Below are positions 34,597 to 43,883 of a stretch of 64,000 nucleotides of DNA, piece by piece. The stretch is from Bifidobacterium pullorum subsp. saeculare (lineage in GTDB: Bacteria; Actinomycetota; Actinomycetes; Actinomycetales; Bifidobacteriaceae): positions 1-64,000 of the forward strand of contig NZ_JACLYU010000006.1 in assembly GCF_016899725.1 (NCBI RefSeq). The letters run 5' to 3'. The position numbers were made by a program, and so were the translations under genes. Under the pieces are notes generated by a model that was not told the DNA's origin, ran no database searches, and was given only the letters and a program-made list of their open reading frames with translations. The first letter of the stretch is position 1. The number at the start of each line of letters is the position of its first letter.

Positions 34597-36987
34597 TCAG
34601 CTCAGAATGCCCATCTGCGCCAGGCACCAGGCGTTCTCGTAGGAGACCTCCTCCCACTGCCGGTAGCGGCCGGAGCGCCCGCCGTGCCCGGCCTCCACCT
34701 CGATGCGCGCGATCGCGTCGAAGCCGCGCTCCTGCATGGCGGCCAGCCATTTGAGCGGCTCCACGTAGAGCACGCGCGTGTCGTTCATCGAGGTGGTGAT
34801 GAGGATATGCGGCCAGTGCCGGCCGGCCGGCGAGTCCGCGGCGGGCAGGTTCTCGTACGGCGTATACGACTTCATATACCGGTAGACCTCGGCCTGGTGG
34901 AGCGGGTCGCCCCATTCGTCCCATTCGGTGACCGTCAGCGGCAGGTCGGGGTCGAGGATCGAGGTGAGCGCGTCCACGAAGGGCACGTCCGCCTCGATGC
35001 CCGCGTAGCGCTCCGGCGCCATGTTCGCGATGGCGCCCATGAGCAGGCCGCCGGCGGAGCCGCCGTTGGCCACGGTGCGCCGCGCGTCCGCCAGTCCGGC
35101 GTCCTCGAGCGCGGCGGTTGCGTCCACGAAGTCCTCGAAGGTGTGCCGCTTGGCGAGCCTGCGGCCCTGCTCGTACCAGGCGCGGCCCATCTCGCCGCCG
35201 CCGCGCACATGCGGCACAGCGTACAGCACGCCGCGGTCGAGCAGGCTCAGCCGCGCCACGGAGAAGCCCGGGTCTGAGCTGATCTCATAGGCGCCGTAGC
35301 CGGTGATGAACATCGGCATGTTCCGCACCGGCGTCCCGCGCCGCCACACCAGGGAGACGGGCACGCGTTCGCCGTCGCGGGCCGCGATCCACACGCGCCG
35401 CTCCATGTAGTCGCGCGGGTCGAAGTCGCCGAGCACGGTGGCGCGTTTGAGCAGCGCGTCCCGCCCGGTGGCGGGGTCCACCTCGCGCAGCTCGCCGGGG
35501 CGCGTGTAGCTGGCGAAGGAGTAGCGCAGGCGCGGCGCCTCGTAGGAGGGGTTGCCGGCGGTGCCGATCGTGTACAGGCGGCGGGTGGCGCCGTCCATGC
35601 CGTCGCCGGCGGCAGCGGCGCCGTCCAGTCCGTCGCCCCGGCCGGCGGGCGCGTCCCAGTCGCCGTCCAGCGGCGGCGGGGTGAGCTCGCGGAAGCGCCA
35701 CGGCCGGCCGACGAGGAAGTCGGCGGCGGCTTCGTCCTTGGTCATCATGGCGATGTGGGGCAGGCCGTCGGCCCGGTAGCTCAGCGCCACGAAGTGCCGG
35801 TGCAGGGCGATGCCCTCGATGCCCAGTCCGTGGGCGCCGTCGAGGATGGCGGGGTTGCCGGCGATATGCGCGGGGGTGGCGATGGGTTTGGCGGCGGCGC
35901 CGGCCTCCATCCGGTCGCCGAGCTCGCAGCCGTAGGGCGAGCCGGCGGCCACGCGCACGCCCTCGCCGAGCCGGTAGGGCGGCTCGTGGCCGCGCAGGTC
36001 GATCACGTCGACCTCGAAGTTCGGGTCGATGGCGTTGTGGTAGACGACGGCGAGCGGAATGTCCGCGCCGCCCTCCCCCGCGCCTTCGAAGCGGGCGAAG
36101 CTCACGTCGTATTCCACGCCCTCCCGGCGCGGGATGAACGGGCGGAACTCGCCCTCGGGGTCGGCAGCGTCGAGCATCCACACCTCGGTGGTGGTTTTGG
36201 AACCGGTGCCGATCACAATGTTGCGCTCGTCGAAGCTCAGGCCCACGCCCACCCAGAAGCGTTCGTCGGCCTCGCGGAACACCTCCGTGTCGTCGGCAAC
36301 CGGGGTGCCGACCTTATGCCGCCACACCGCGCACGGCCGCCACGCCTGGTCCAGTTCGATCCAGAACACGTAGCGGGCGTCGGCGGTGATGCAGGCGCAG
36401 CCCACGGAGGGGAAGGCCTCGTCCAGCTCCGTGCCGGTGGCCAGGTCGCGGATGCGGTAGTCGTAGCGCTCGTCACCGGAGGTATCCACCCCGTAGAGCA
36501 TCCAACGGCCGTCGTGGCTCAGGTCGATGCCGCCCACGCGGAAGAAGTCATGCCCCTCGGCCTCGCGGTTCGCGTCGAACACCACCTGTTCGCCGGGCAT
36601 CGAGCCGGGTTCGCCGGCCGGGTCCACCTCGGGCGGCGTCCAGTCGTCCTCGCCGGCGATGGGGATGCGGCACTGGACCGCGTACTGGCGCCCTTCCCGG
36701 GTGCGGGTGAAGTACCAGTAGCCGTTCATGCGCGTGGGCACGGACATGTCGGTCTCCTGGATGCGGCCCTTGAGCTCGTCAAACAGCGTGCGGCGCAATC
36801 CGGCCAGCGGCTTGACGCGCGCCTCGGTGTAGGCGTTCTGCGCGGCCACGTAGTCGCGCACTTCGGCCGAATCCTTGTCGCGCATCCACTCGTAGGGGTC
36901 CATGAACACGTCGCCGTGCGCGCGGCGCTCCGTCGGCGCCTTCCTGGCCACGGGCGGAGTCATCGCGGCGTCTTGTTCCACAGTCAT
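34597..36987 (-). CDS. Oligopeptidase B-type prolyl oligopeptidase (S9)
   Basis: A 796-residue serine peptidase of family S9A. The N-terminal part is the beta-propeller (DPYEWMRDKDSAEVRDYVAA at ~30). The C-terminal alpha/beta-hydrolase has the nucleophile in ANGGSAGGLLMG near residue 650, an aspartate in TSMNDTRVLYVEP and a histidine in EAGHGGRSGRYRQW. The acidic EWDEWGDP segment matches oligopeptidase B, which cleaves short peptides after basic residues. A ~60-residue Gly/Asp-rich insertion lies near residue 470. The start at 36987 lies 7 nt after TAGAAT, in line with leaderless expression. Probably cytoplasmic. Confidence 0.93.
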   Translation of the reverse strand: MTVEQDAAMTPPVARKAPTERRAHGDVFMDPYEWMRDKDSAEVRDYVAAQNAYTEARVKPLAGLRRTLFDELKGRIQETDMSVPTRMNGYWYFTRTREGRQYAVQCRIPIAGEDDWTPPEVDPAGEPGSMPGEQVVFDANREAEGHDFFRVGGIDLSHDGRWMLYGVDTSGDERYDYRIRDLATGTELDEAFPSVGCACITADARYVFWIELDQAWRPCAVWRHKVGTPVADDTEVFREADERFWVGVGLSFDERNIVIGTGSKTTTEVWMLDAADPEGEFRPFIPRREGVEYDVSFARFEGAGEGGADIPLAVVYHNAIDPNFEVDVIDLRGHEPPYRLGEGVRVAAGSPYGCELGDRMEAGAAAKPIATPAHIAGNPAILDGAHGLGIEGIALHRHFVALSYRADGLPHIAMMTKDEAAADFLVGRPWRFRELTPPPLDGDWDAPAGRGDGLDGAAAAGDGMDGATRRLYTIGTAGNPSYEAPRLRYSFASYTRPGELREVDPATGRDALLKRATVLGDFDPRDYMERRVWIAARDGERVPVSLVWRRGTPVRNMPMFITGYGAYEISSDPGFSVARLSLLDRGVLYAVPHVRGGGEMGRAWYEQGRRLAKRHTFEDFVDATAALEDAGLADARRTVANGGSAGGLLMGAIANMAPERYAGIEADVPFVDALTSILDPDLPLTVTEWDEWGDPLHQAEVYRYMKSYTPYENLPAADSPAGRHWPHILITTSMNDTRVLYVEPLKWLAAMQERGFDAIARIEVEAGHGGRSGRYRQWEEVSYENAWCLAQMGILS

Positions 36988-36994
36988 AGCCGCC

Positions 36995-37000
36995 ATTCTA
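36995..37000 (-). promoter_or_regulatory. -10 hexamer of the oligopeptidase gene
   Basis: TAGAAT ends 7 nt before the chosen ATG at 36987; no ribosome site is present. No good -35. Confidence 0.5.
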
Positions 37001-37052
37001 AACACGAGGCCGGCAGCCGACGCCCCGGCGGCGACGGCCGGTCAGTCTCCGG

Positions 37053-38279
37053 TCAGACCAATGTGCGCAGGTACGGCAGCATCGTGTTCATGAGGTTGGC
37101 TCCGGTGGTGCCGGTGAACACCGGCACATCCGTGACCGGCACCGGCTGGGAGGAGGTGAGCCCGGAGACGGCGGCCACCGGCGACGCCTCGCGCGGGCTG
37201 AGCTGCCGGATGCCGATGGCGAGCACGCGGCCGGGGTACCGGCGGGCGATCGTCGCGTAGGTGGTGGGGTCCTTCTGGCCGTCGTCGCCCATGAGGATGA
37301 ACTTCATGTCCGGGAAGTCGGCCATGAGCTGTTCGGCGAACTCGAGCTTGTGCTGCACGCCGGAGGGCACGAAGGTCTTGGGCCGGGGGTCGAGGTCGCG
37401 CAGCAGCAGAGGCCCGGCCGGGAAGCCATGGTTGGCGATGAAGTGGCGGATGGCGCTCTCCACGTTCCACGGGCTGGTGGACAGGTAGAAGAACGGTGCG
37501 TCCGGGAACAGGTCGGCGATGCGGTTGTACAGCACGCTCATGCCGGGCACGGAGGCCTTCTTGTTCGGGTCGAGGAACAGCACGTTCCACGCGGCCTTCC
37601 AGAACACCGGCGCCTGGGTGATCATCACCGTGTCGTCCACGTCGGAGATCACGCCCACCCGCGCCCCCGAGGCGATGGTGTACAGGCGTTGGATGACAGG
37701 CCGGCGGCCGCGCACCTGATAGGTGACCTGGTGGACGCCGGGGTCGAGCCGGTGCTCGGCCACGAGGTCGAGGTAGCCGGAGCTGTCGGACACCGCGTAT
37801 TCGCTGTCCATCTCCGGCAGGGCGTCGAGCGCGTCGTAGCGCTCGGAGGCGCCCACCTGCACGGTTTCCAACGGCACGCCGTCGATGCTGATGCGCACGC
37901 GGGTGCGCGGAGCGGGCACGGTGAGCATGCCGTGGATGCCGCGCATAAGCTTGCCCGGCTGGTTGTCCTTCGGCGCCAGGATAGTGCGGCAGATGAGGCG
38001 CGAGTAGGCGCCGGTGCCGTAGCCGACGTAGGGCTCCACCTGCGGGAACCAGTCGAGGTGGCGCGCCACCAGGGTGGAGGCCCTCACCCACAGGCCGAAG
38101 GCGCCGGTGATGGTGCGGCGCAGGAAGCGCACATGCGCCGGCTTGAACTCGATGCGTTCGCGTTTGGAAGCGGCGTCGAAGGTGGTGACGACCTGATGGG
38201 CCGGAATCGGCACGGTGGGCATGTCGTCGGCGGGGATGGCCCCCTGCGGCGGCATGGGTTCCGTGGGCCGGTGGTCCAT
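37053..38279 (-). CDS. App1-like (DUF2183) phosphatase
   Basis: A 408-residue protein with the phosphatidate-phosphatase App1 catalytic domain (HAD-like). The key motif GVISDVDDTVMIT, with the DxDxT pair, is near residue 208. Downstream, FYLSTSPWN and FILMGDDGQKDPTTY supply the other HAD-type motifs. The N-terminal ~200 residues include a beta-rich domain. Start at 38279, two bases after the gcvH stop, so the two are cotranscribed and probably coupled. In yeast App1 dephosphorylates phosphatidate; the bacterial substrate is not established. The last ~50 residues are Ser/Thr/Pro-rich. Confidence 0.85.
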   Translation of the reverse strand: MDHRPTEPMPPQGAIPADDMPTVPIPAHQVVTTFDAASKRERIEFKPAHVRFLRRTITGAFGLWVRASTLVARHLDWFPQVEPYVGYGTGAYSRLICRTILAPKDNQPGKLMRGIHGMLTVPAPRTRVRISIDGVPLETVQVGASERYDALDALPEMDSEYAVSDSSGYLDLVAEHRLDPGVHQVTYQVRGRRPVIQRLYTIASGARVGVISDVDDTVMITQAPVFWKAAWNVLFLDPNKKASVPGMSVLYNRIADLFPDAPFFYLSTSPWNVESAIRHFIANHGFPAGPLLLRDLDPRPKTFVPSGVQHKLEFAEQLMADFPDMKFILMGDDGQKDPTTYATIARRYPGRVLAIGIRQLSPREASPVAAVSGLTSSQPVPVTDVPVFTGTTGANLMNTMLPYLRTLV

Positions 38280-38281
38280 GG

Positions 38282-38689
38282 TCAGTCCACGACCTTCATG
38301 TACTGGGCAGCGTCGAGCAGCTCGGGCTCGTCCTCGTCCAGCTCCACCTTGAGGATCCAGCCCTCGCCGTACGGGTCGTGGTTGATGACCTCGGGGTCGT
38401 CGGCCACATCATGGTTGACGTAGCGGATGACGCCGGAGACGGGGCTGACCAGCGGCTCGACGGCCTTGGCGGATTCCAGCTCCATCACCTCGTCGCCGGC
38501 CTCGATGCGCGTGCCGGGCTCGGGCAGGTCCACGTACACGAGGTCGCCGAGCTGCTCGGCCGCGTAGGCGGTGATGCCGAGGAGGGCGGGTTCGGCGGAG
38601 GCGTCCACCCACACATGCTCGGCGGAGTAGGCGAGGTGCTCGGGCACGTCGACGTTGAGGGACGTGGGTTCGGTTGCGTTGTCGCTCAT
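38282..38689 (-). CDS. gcvH: Glycine cleavage system H protein
   Basis: A 135-residue lipoyl-carrier protein. The lipoylated lysine lies in ELESAKAVEPLVSPVSG near residue 72, in the hairpin typical of GcvH, and the N-terminus has EHVWVDASAEPALLGITAYA as in the family. No gcvT or gcvP is in the window; the neighbour is an App1-like phosphatase. The ATG at 38689 lies 7 nt after TAATGT; the only purine run (GAAGG) is too close to serve as a ribosome site. A lipoate ligase is encoded at 22110-23300. Confidence 0.93.
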   Translation of the reverse strand: MSDNATEPTSLNVDVPEHLAYSAEHVWVDASAEPALLGITAYAAEQLGDLVYVDLPEPGTRIEAGDEVMELESAKAVEPLVSPVSGVIRYVNHDVADDPEVINHDPYGEGWILKVELDEDEPELLDAAQYMKVVD

Positions 38690-38696
38690 GGCCTTC

Positions 38697-38702
38697 ACAT
38701 TA
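38697..38702 (-). promoter_or_regulatory. -10-like hexamer of gcvH
   Basis: TAATGT ends exactly 7 nt before the gcvH ATG on the minus strand. Confidence 0.4.
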
Positions 38703-38781
38703 CCATCGCAACCGCCGATTGCGCAGGCGGGTGGACGGATGTCGCGTCCCTCACACCCCGGTTAGCGCAGGCCAGCGCGAG

Positions 38782-40395
38782 TCAGCGCACCGCGCCGGCG
38801 GGCGTGGAGCCGTTGACCTCCACCATCGCGCCGACCGGCAGGAAGTCGTACGCCCACTTGGCGTCGCCGACGTTCATATTGATGCAGCCGTGCGACTTGG
38901 GCGTGCCGGAGGCGATGCCGCCGGGATTCCACGGGGCACCGTGGAAGGCCACGCCGCTGAACGTGAAGTACGTGCACCACGGCACGTTCGGCGTGAAGTA
39001 GCCGGGGCCACGCATGTTGTCGCTGCTCAGCTTGCGCTGCACGAAGAAGGTGCCCCGGGGCGTGTCATGCCCGGGCGCGCCGGTGGAGACCTGGAACGTC
39101 TTGACCAGCGTGGAGCCCTTATAGAAAGAGGCGGTCTGCGAGGAGAGGTCGATCATCGCGTGCGGGTCGCCGTTCGGGCTCGTGTAGTCCACCACGCGGT
39201 TCTCGGTCTCGAACTTGGTCACGTCGGTCTGCGCGGTCAGGGTGCCGCCCTGCCCGCCGTCCAGCGCCTGCGTCACCGCGGCGGCAGTGGCGTCCGTGTC
39301 CTTCACGGCCACGCCGTTGACGCCCTTGACCTCCTGGTAGAGCACCGCGCCGCCGTCCTTGTTCACCACGTTCTTCTCCTTGACCATGTCCTGGTTAAGC
39401 TCGGCCGGCATGGTCTGGGCGAGGTACGCCTTGATGGCGTCCTGATCGTAGGCGAGGGCGATGGTTCCCTTCTGGACGTCCACCTGGGGCTTGGTCCATG
39501 CGGCGATCTGGTCCGCCGGGATGGTCATCTCCTTCTGGTCACCGTTGGTGATGACGATCGGCGCGGCCAGGCGCTGGTTGGCGGCGTTGGCCGCGTCGGT
39601 GGCGGTTTCGGCGCTCACCGGCATCGCCACGCTCTTGAACACGACGTTGACGGTGTGCCCGGTGCCGGGCGAGGCGATGGCCGCGTCCACGGCCTTGGCC
39701 ACGCCGCCGGCCTCGGGAGCCTTGCCGTCGCGGCCGGCCGTGGCCACGAAGGCCTTGGCATTCCCGTCATAGGCGACGGTGGAGGCCACGGCGCGGTCGT
39801 CCTCGGTCACCAGGCGGTCGGTCAGGAAGGTGCTCATCGCATAGTCGTCGGTGGTGGCGCTCAGCGGCACGCTCACCTTGTCGAAGGGGTAGAGGCGCGC
39901 GAACTCGTCGCCCACGCCGTGCACGGCCTTGGCGCCCAGCAACGCGTCAACGGTTTTGTTCACATCCACGTCGGCGCCGAGGTCCTTGAGGGAGGCGGTC
40001 ACCTTGCCACCGTTCGTGTCGGTGACGGTGATCGTGGTGGCCTTGACGGTGGATTCGACGGCATCGGTGAGCGCGTCGCGATCGAGGCCCACCACCTTCG
40101 TGTTGCCGAAGCTCACGCCGGGGGCCACGCGGTCGGCGTAATACCAGCGCAGGGTGAAGAACGCGGCTACGAGCGCGGCGATCACCAGGCCGATGGCCAC
40201 CAGCGCGATGACCAGCGGCTTGCGCGAGTGCCGCGCCTGGTCCAGCGCCGGTGCCACGGCGCCGCCCTCGGGGGGCATGGCCATGGCGACCGGTTCGGCC
40301 ACCGGGGGCATCGTGCCGCCGACCGGGGTGATGACCTCGGTGCGGTCGTCGTTGGGGACGCCGGCGAACCCGTTCGCACCAAGTTCGTAGGACAT
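38782..40395 (-). CDS. L,D-transpeptidase (YkuD) with PG-binding-4 repeats
   Basis: A 537-residue membrane-anchored cell-wall enzyme. The cytoplasmic N-terminus (~60 residues) is followed by one membrane span at ~62-85. Residues ~90-400 hold two beta-rich repeats of the PG_binding_4 type (DADVNKTVDAL-like and DQDAIKAYLAQTMP). The C-terminal YkuD domain has the histidine in VAFHGAPWN and the catalytic cysteine in KSHGCINMNVGDA near residue 508. Such enzymes make 3-3 cross-links or attach proteins to peptidoglycan. The start has AAGGAAG 6 nt upstream. It stands alone between gcvH and the NudC-like gene. Confidence 0.93.
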   Translation of the reverse strand: MSYELGANGFAGVPNDDRTEVITPVGGTMPPVAEPVAMAMPPEGGAVAPALDQARHSRKPLVIALVAIGLVIAALVAAFFTLRWYYADRVAPGVSFGNTKVVGLDRDALTDAVESTVKATTITVTDTNGGKVTASLKDLGADVDVNKTVDALLGAKAVHGVGDEFARLYPFDKVSVPLSATTDDYAMSTFLTDRLVTEDDRAVASTVAYDGNAKAFVATAGRDGKAPEAGGVAKAVDAAIASPGTGHTVNVVFKSVAMPVSAETATDAANAANQRLAAPIVITNGDQKEMTIPADQIAAWTKPQVDVQKGTIALAYDQDAIKAYLAQTMPAELNQDMVKEKNVVNKDGGAVLYQEVKGVNGVAVKDTDATAAAVTQALDGGQGGTLTAQTDVTKFETENRVVDYTSPNGDPHAMIDLSSQTASFYKGSTLVKTFQVSTGAPGHDTPRGTFFVQRKLSSDNMRGPGYFTPNVPWCTYFTFSGVAFHGAPWNPGGIASGTPKSHGCINMNVGDAKWAYDFLPVGAMVEVNGSTPAGAVR

Positions 40396-40546
40396 GTGCG
40401 CTTCCTTACTGATATGACACCATAAAAACCACAAAGATTGCGGCGGCCCCGCTCCGGGTTCCGCCGCCTCACACTGTACAACGCCGGGATGTCATCGCAG
40501 ATACGGCCGCGGTTACAGCCCGCGGCGGCTCACAGCCCGCGGCGGC

Positions 40547-41731
40547 TCACAGCTCGCGGCCGAGCCACTCCTCGATCATGTACCGGGCGATCGTGGCCTT
40601 GCCGGGCGCGCTCACACGGCCTGAGACCACGGCGGCGGTGTATTCGTCGCGCGTCATCCATTCGGCGCAGCGCGTCTCCACGCCGTCCACGCGCACGGTG
40701 GTGCCCAGCGCCTGCGCCTTGAACGCCACCATGAGCGAGGCCGGGTACGGCCACGGCTGGGAGCCGAGGTAGCGCACCTCGCCGAGCCGGACACCCACCT
40801 CCTCCATCGCCTCGCGGCGGCAGGCGTGCTCGAGGTTCTCCCCCGCCTCCACGAATCCGGCGGACACCGAGTACAGCGTCGGGTCGTTCCAGGCGGCGTT
40901 GTGCTGCAGCAGCAGCCGGTCCTGGGAGTCGACGATGGCGGTGATGACAGCGGGCTCCACGCGCGGGAACAGCAGGCGGTTGCCGTCGGCGGCGCTGGTG
41001 CAGCGCTGGGCCCAGCCGGCCATCGCGGCCTCGGTGGGCGCGCCGCAGGTCGGGCAGTGGCGCTGGCGCGTGTGCCAGATGGACAGGCACACGGCGGTGG
41101 TGGCCTGGCCGGCCTCGCGGGCGCTGGCGTGCGGCGCGAAGCCACGCAAATCCACCCAGTCGAAGCGTTCGGCGGCCTGGTCCAGCAGACTCGGTTTGCC
41201 CCGCTGCGGCGAGGCCGTGCCGACGGATTCGTCGAAGGCGTCGTCCGCCCCCTGGTCCGCCGAGTCGGGGACGCGGCCGACGCCGGGGTCGGTGGGCGAG
41301 CCGGGCTGGCCGGCCGCGCCCATCGCGCCGTCCACAGTGCCCGAGTCGGTGGTGCCGGCGAGACGCGGAGCGTCGCCGGCCTCGCCGAGCCGGGTGAGGT
41401 CGACGGCGACGACGCGCTCGCGCCGTGCCCCGCCGTAGGAGCCGAGGACCATCGCCACCGCGTGCGGATGGGTAGCGAGCTCGTCGGCCACGTAGGCGCC
41501 GGGCAAGGTGGCCAGACGCATCGCGACGGCCTGGCGGTCGACCAGCTCGCCCTGGCCGCGGGGCACGGCGAGCAGGCCACCGCGCGTGAGGATGACCTTC
41601 GCGGCCGGTTCGCGCAGCGTGGCGTCCACGACGCCGGGCTGCGAGCGCCGCTCGGTCTCGTAGTCGATGTCGCCCTGGGCGAGGGGCAGGAAGGGCAGCG
41701 CCTGGGTCAGAGCCAGCGGGGAGAAGTTCAT
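40547..41731 (-). CDS. nudC: NAD(+) diphosphatase, NudC-like NUDIX hydrolase
   Basis: A 394-residue NUDIX enzyme. The Nudix box is GFVEAGENLEHACRREAMEE(VGV) at about residues 302-324, followed by the NudC signature SQPWPYPASLM. A zinc-ribbon-like segment (CPTCGAP and a later RC) precedes it, though only three of the four usual cysteines are evident. The N-terminal ~220 residues are a poorly conserved domain with an acidic linker. NudC-type enzymes hydrolyse NAD(H) and remove NAD caps from RNA. The ATG overlaps the upstream hydrolase stop (ATGA at 41728-41731). Confidence 0.9.
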   Translation of the reverse strand: MNFSPLALTQALPFLPLAQGDIDYETERRSQPGVVDATLREPAAKVILTRGGLLAVPRGQGELVDRQAVAMRLATLPGAYVADELATHPHAVAMVLGSYGGARRERVVAVDLTRLGEAGDAPRLAGTTDSGTVDGAMGAAGQPGSPTDPGVGRVPDSADQGADDAFDESVGTASPQRGKPSLLDQAAERFDWVDLRGFAPHASAREAGQATTAVCLSIWHTRQRHCPTCGAPTEAAMAGWAQRCTSAADGNRLLFPRVEPAVITAIVDSQDRLLLQHNAAWNDPTLYSVSAGFVEAGENLEHACRREAMEEVGVRLGEVRYLGSQPWPYPASLMVAFKAQALGTTVRVDGVETRCAEWMTRDEYTAAVVSGRVSAPGKATIARYMIEEWLGREL

Positions 41732-42576
41732 CGGTTCCCCTCCGCAGCGCGCCGGTAGAGGTCCAGCAGGGCCTTGGCCACGATGTCCGGATGTTCGACG
41801 GCGCTGAAGTGGCCGCAGTCGGGGATGGCGGTGAAGGTGGCGTTGGCGCCGATGCGCTCCGCCAGCGGGCGCATCACGCCCGGGTTGCTCGAGGGGTCGA
41901 GCTCGCCGGAGACGACGGCGCAGGGCACGTCGATGGTGACGGGCACGTCAGTCAGGTCGGGGCGGCCGGCGGTCATGCGCTGGCGCCACGCGCAGCCGGC
42001 GGGGCGCTGCTCCATGATCCAGCCACGCATCGTGGCGCAGAAGTCCGGGGAGCATTTGACGGTGGAGTCGCCTTCGGCCGGCTCGGCGAAGTGCATGACC
42101 GGCTCCACGCTGTCCGTGCGTTCCAGGGCCTCAGCGGTCTCGATGCGGGCCGCGCCGCCCACGCCGTCGGAGGCGGCCATCGTGTCGCACAGCGCGACCG
42201 CGGCCATGGTCTGCGGCTGGCGGCGCCACAGGTCGGCCACCAGGTAGCCGCCCATCGACAGTCCCGCCCACACGGCCTGGTCGTAGCCGGCTGAGCGCAC
42301 CAGGTCCGCGTAGGCGTCCGCCATGCGGTCGAGGGCCTCGGGGTAGGCGCCGGAGGCGTCCATCGGGCCGGATTCCTCGGCAGTGGGCACCGGCGACTGG
42401 CCGGAGCCCGGCATATCCGGCGCCCACACCGGGAACGGGACCAGGCCGGCCTCGTCGGCCTGGCGGGCGATCTGGCGGGCGCAGGCCTCCCACATACGCC
42501 CATCCACCGGGAAGGCGTTCACCAGCACCAGCGGCATACCCTCGCCTTCGCGCAACACACGGTTCGCAATCCTCAT
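41728..42576 (-). CDS. Alpha/beta-hydrolase
   Basis: A 282-residue alpha/beta-hydrolase. The nucleophile elbow is GLSMGG near residue 105, with the acid likely in SGELDPSSNPG and the histidine in DCGHFSAVEHPD near residue 260. The oxyanion region is VLVNAFPVDGRMW. The substrate is unknown; the fold covers esterases, peptidases and C-C hydrolases. AGGAG lies 7 nt before the ATG at 42576, so I prefer it to the ATG two codons upstream. Its stop overlaps the NudC-like start; 30 bp separate it from the NUDIX gene upstream, so the three probably form an operon. Confidence 0.85.
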   Translation of the reverse strand: MRIANRVLREGEGMPLVLVNAFPVDGRMWEACARQIARQADEAGLVPFPVWAPDMPGSGQSPVPTAEESGPMDASGAYPEALDRMADAYADLVRSAGYDQAVWAGLSMGGYLVADLWRRQPQTMAAVALCDTMAASDGVGGAARIETAEALERTDSVEPVMHFAEPAEGDSTVKCSPDFCATMRGWIMEQRPAGCAWRQRMTAGRPDLTDVPVTIDVPCAVVSGELDPSSNPGVMRPLAERIGANATFTAIPDCGHFSAVEHPDIVAKALLDLYRRAAEGNR

Positions 42577-42606
42577 CTTCATGCTCCTTGGTTGGGGAAA
42601 ATCACT

Positions 42607-43233
42607 TCACTGGCCGGCCCAGGCGAGGGCGCGGCGCACAATCGCGCCGTGGCCGCCCGCCATCTGCGAGAGGAACACCTCCAGCACGTCGGAGTCGGGG
42701 GCCACCCACTCCACGTCCAGGGTCTCGTCCTGCGGCTTGCAGTCGCCGGCGATCGGCACCACATAGCACAGCGCGATCGCGTGCTGGCGCGGGTCGTAGT
42801 ACTCGGACAGGCCCGGCGTGGGGAAGAACTCGGCCACGGTGAACGGCTGGAGGCCGGCGGGCAGCACCGGCAGCGCGATCTCGCCCAGGTCCTTGGCGAT
42901 GTTGCGGGCGATGGCCTCGCGCAGCGTCTCGTGGAACAGTACGCGTCCGGTGATCAGCGTGCGCTCGATCGAGCCGTCGTCGGCCACGCGCAGCAGCGAG
43001 CCCACCTGGGCCACGCGGCCGAGGTCGTCGGTGCGCACCGGCACGATCTCCACGTACGGAATCGGCATCTGGCCGCGCGTGCGCTCGATGTCGCGGGCGC
43101 TGAGCCATCCGGGCGGGTTGCCGCGGCCGGTGCCGCGGATGAAATCCTCCGGGGTCACGTGGTCGAACTCGCCGCGGGCGCGGCCGGCGTCGAAGTCGGA
43201 GTCGTCGGGCACCTCATCGTTCATCACTGGCAT
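42607..43233 (-). CDS. DUF4916 NUDIX-like hydrolase
   Basis: A 208-residue protein of the DUF4916 NUDIX group. The segments DFIRGTGRGNPPGWLSARDI, YVEIVPVRTDDLGRVAQVGS and TLREAIARNIAKDLGEIALP match the group; a classical Nudix box is not complete. Substrate unknown. The ATG at 43233 lies exactly 7 nt after GATAAT (43241-43246) with no ribosome site, indicating a leaderless transcript. First gene of a probable three-gene operon with the alpha/beta-hydrolase and the NudC-like enzyme. Confidence 0.85.
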   Translation of the reverse strand: MPVMNDEVPDDSDFDAGRARGEFDHVTPEDFIRGTGRGNPPGWLSARDIERTRGQMPIPYVEIVPVRTDDLGRVAQVGSLLRVADDGSIERTLITGRVLFHETLREAIARNIAKDLGEIALPVLPAGLQPFTVAEFFPTPGLSEYYDPRQHAIALCYVVPIAGDCKPQDETLDVEWVAPDSDVLEVFLSQMAGGHGAIVRRALAWAGQ

Positions 43234-43240
43234 GCGGCCC

Positions 43241-43246
43241 ATTATC
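43241..43246 (-). promoter_or_regulatory. -10 hexamer of the DUF4916 operon
   Basis: GATAAT ends 7 nt before the ATG at 43233. Confidence 0.5.
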
Positions 43247-43408
43247 GCGCGTTCGGATGACCGCGGTGAGCCGAGAGCCGAAACAATCGCGCCGCGGCCC
43301 GCGGGGGTGGGATGATGGAGAGACTCGCGGCGGTCGGCGCCGCGGAACCCATCCCGCCGAACGGAATCATCCGTCGGGCGGAACCCATCCGTAGGAAAGG
43401 AAGCGACC

Positions 43409-43762
43409 ATGGCCACCACCGCCGTCTCGTCCGCCGAATTCGAGCAGCTCATCAACCACAACGACCTCGTGTTCATCGATTTCTGGGCCACCTGGTGCGG
43501 CCCGTGCCGCGCCTTCGGCCCGATCTACGAGGCCGCCAGCAACAAGCCGGAGAACGCCGACGTCGTGTTCGCGAAGGTGGACATCGACCAGAACCAGGAC
43601 CTCGCCTCCGCGGCGGGCGTGCAGGCGGTGCCCACGCTCATGATCGTCAAGAAGCAGCATGTGGTCTTCCAGCAGGCGGGCGCGCTGCCGGCCGAGGCGT
43701 TGGACGACCTCATCGCCCAGGCCAAGGCGCTGGATGTGGACGCCGCCGCCCAGCAGCAGTGA
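43409..43762 (+). CDS. Thioredoxin
   Basis: A 117-residue cytoplasmic thioredoxin. The redox site is FWATWCGPCRAFGP at residues 25-38, and the cis-proline is in VQAVPTLMIV near residue 76. No signal peptide. The ATG has AGGAAAGGAAG upstream with good spacing. An Ala/Gln-rich tail ends the protein. It is followed by an 11-bp stem terminator-like hairpin at 43768-43794 and is transcribed on its own. Confidence 0.94.
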   Translation: MATTAVSSAEFEQLINHNDLVFIDFWATWCGPCRAFGPIYEAASNKPENADVVFAKVDIDQNQDLASAAGVQAVPTLMIVKKQHVVFQQAGALPAEALDDLIAQAKALDVDAAAQQQ

Positions 43763-43767
43763 GCGGA

Positions 43768-43794
43768 CCGGGCGGAGCGCGGGGCTCCGCCCGG
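43768..43794 (+). terminator. Terminator-like hairpin after thioredoxin gene
   Basis: A perfect 11-bp GC stem (43768-43778 with 43784-43794, 5-nt loop) starts 6 bp after the stop codon. The U tract is weak (GCGTTCC). Confidence 0.55.
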
Positions 43795-43883
43795 GCGTTC
43801 CGCCCGCGGCGGCCCGTCCGGGCATACGTCGGACTAGACTGGTTTCTTAGCGTGTAACAAGCCAGCAATTTTTGAGGAGCGAT

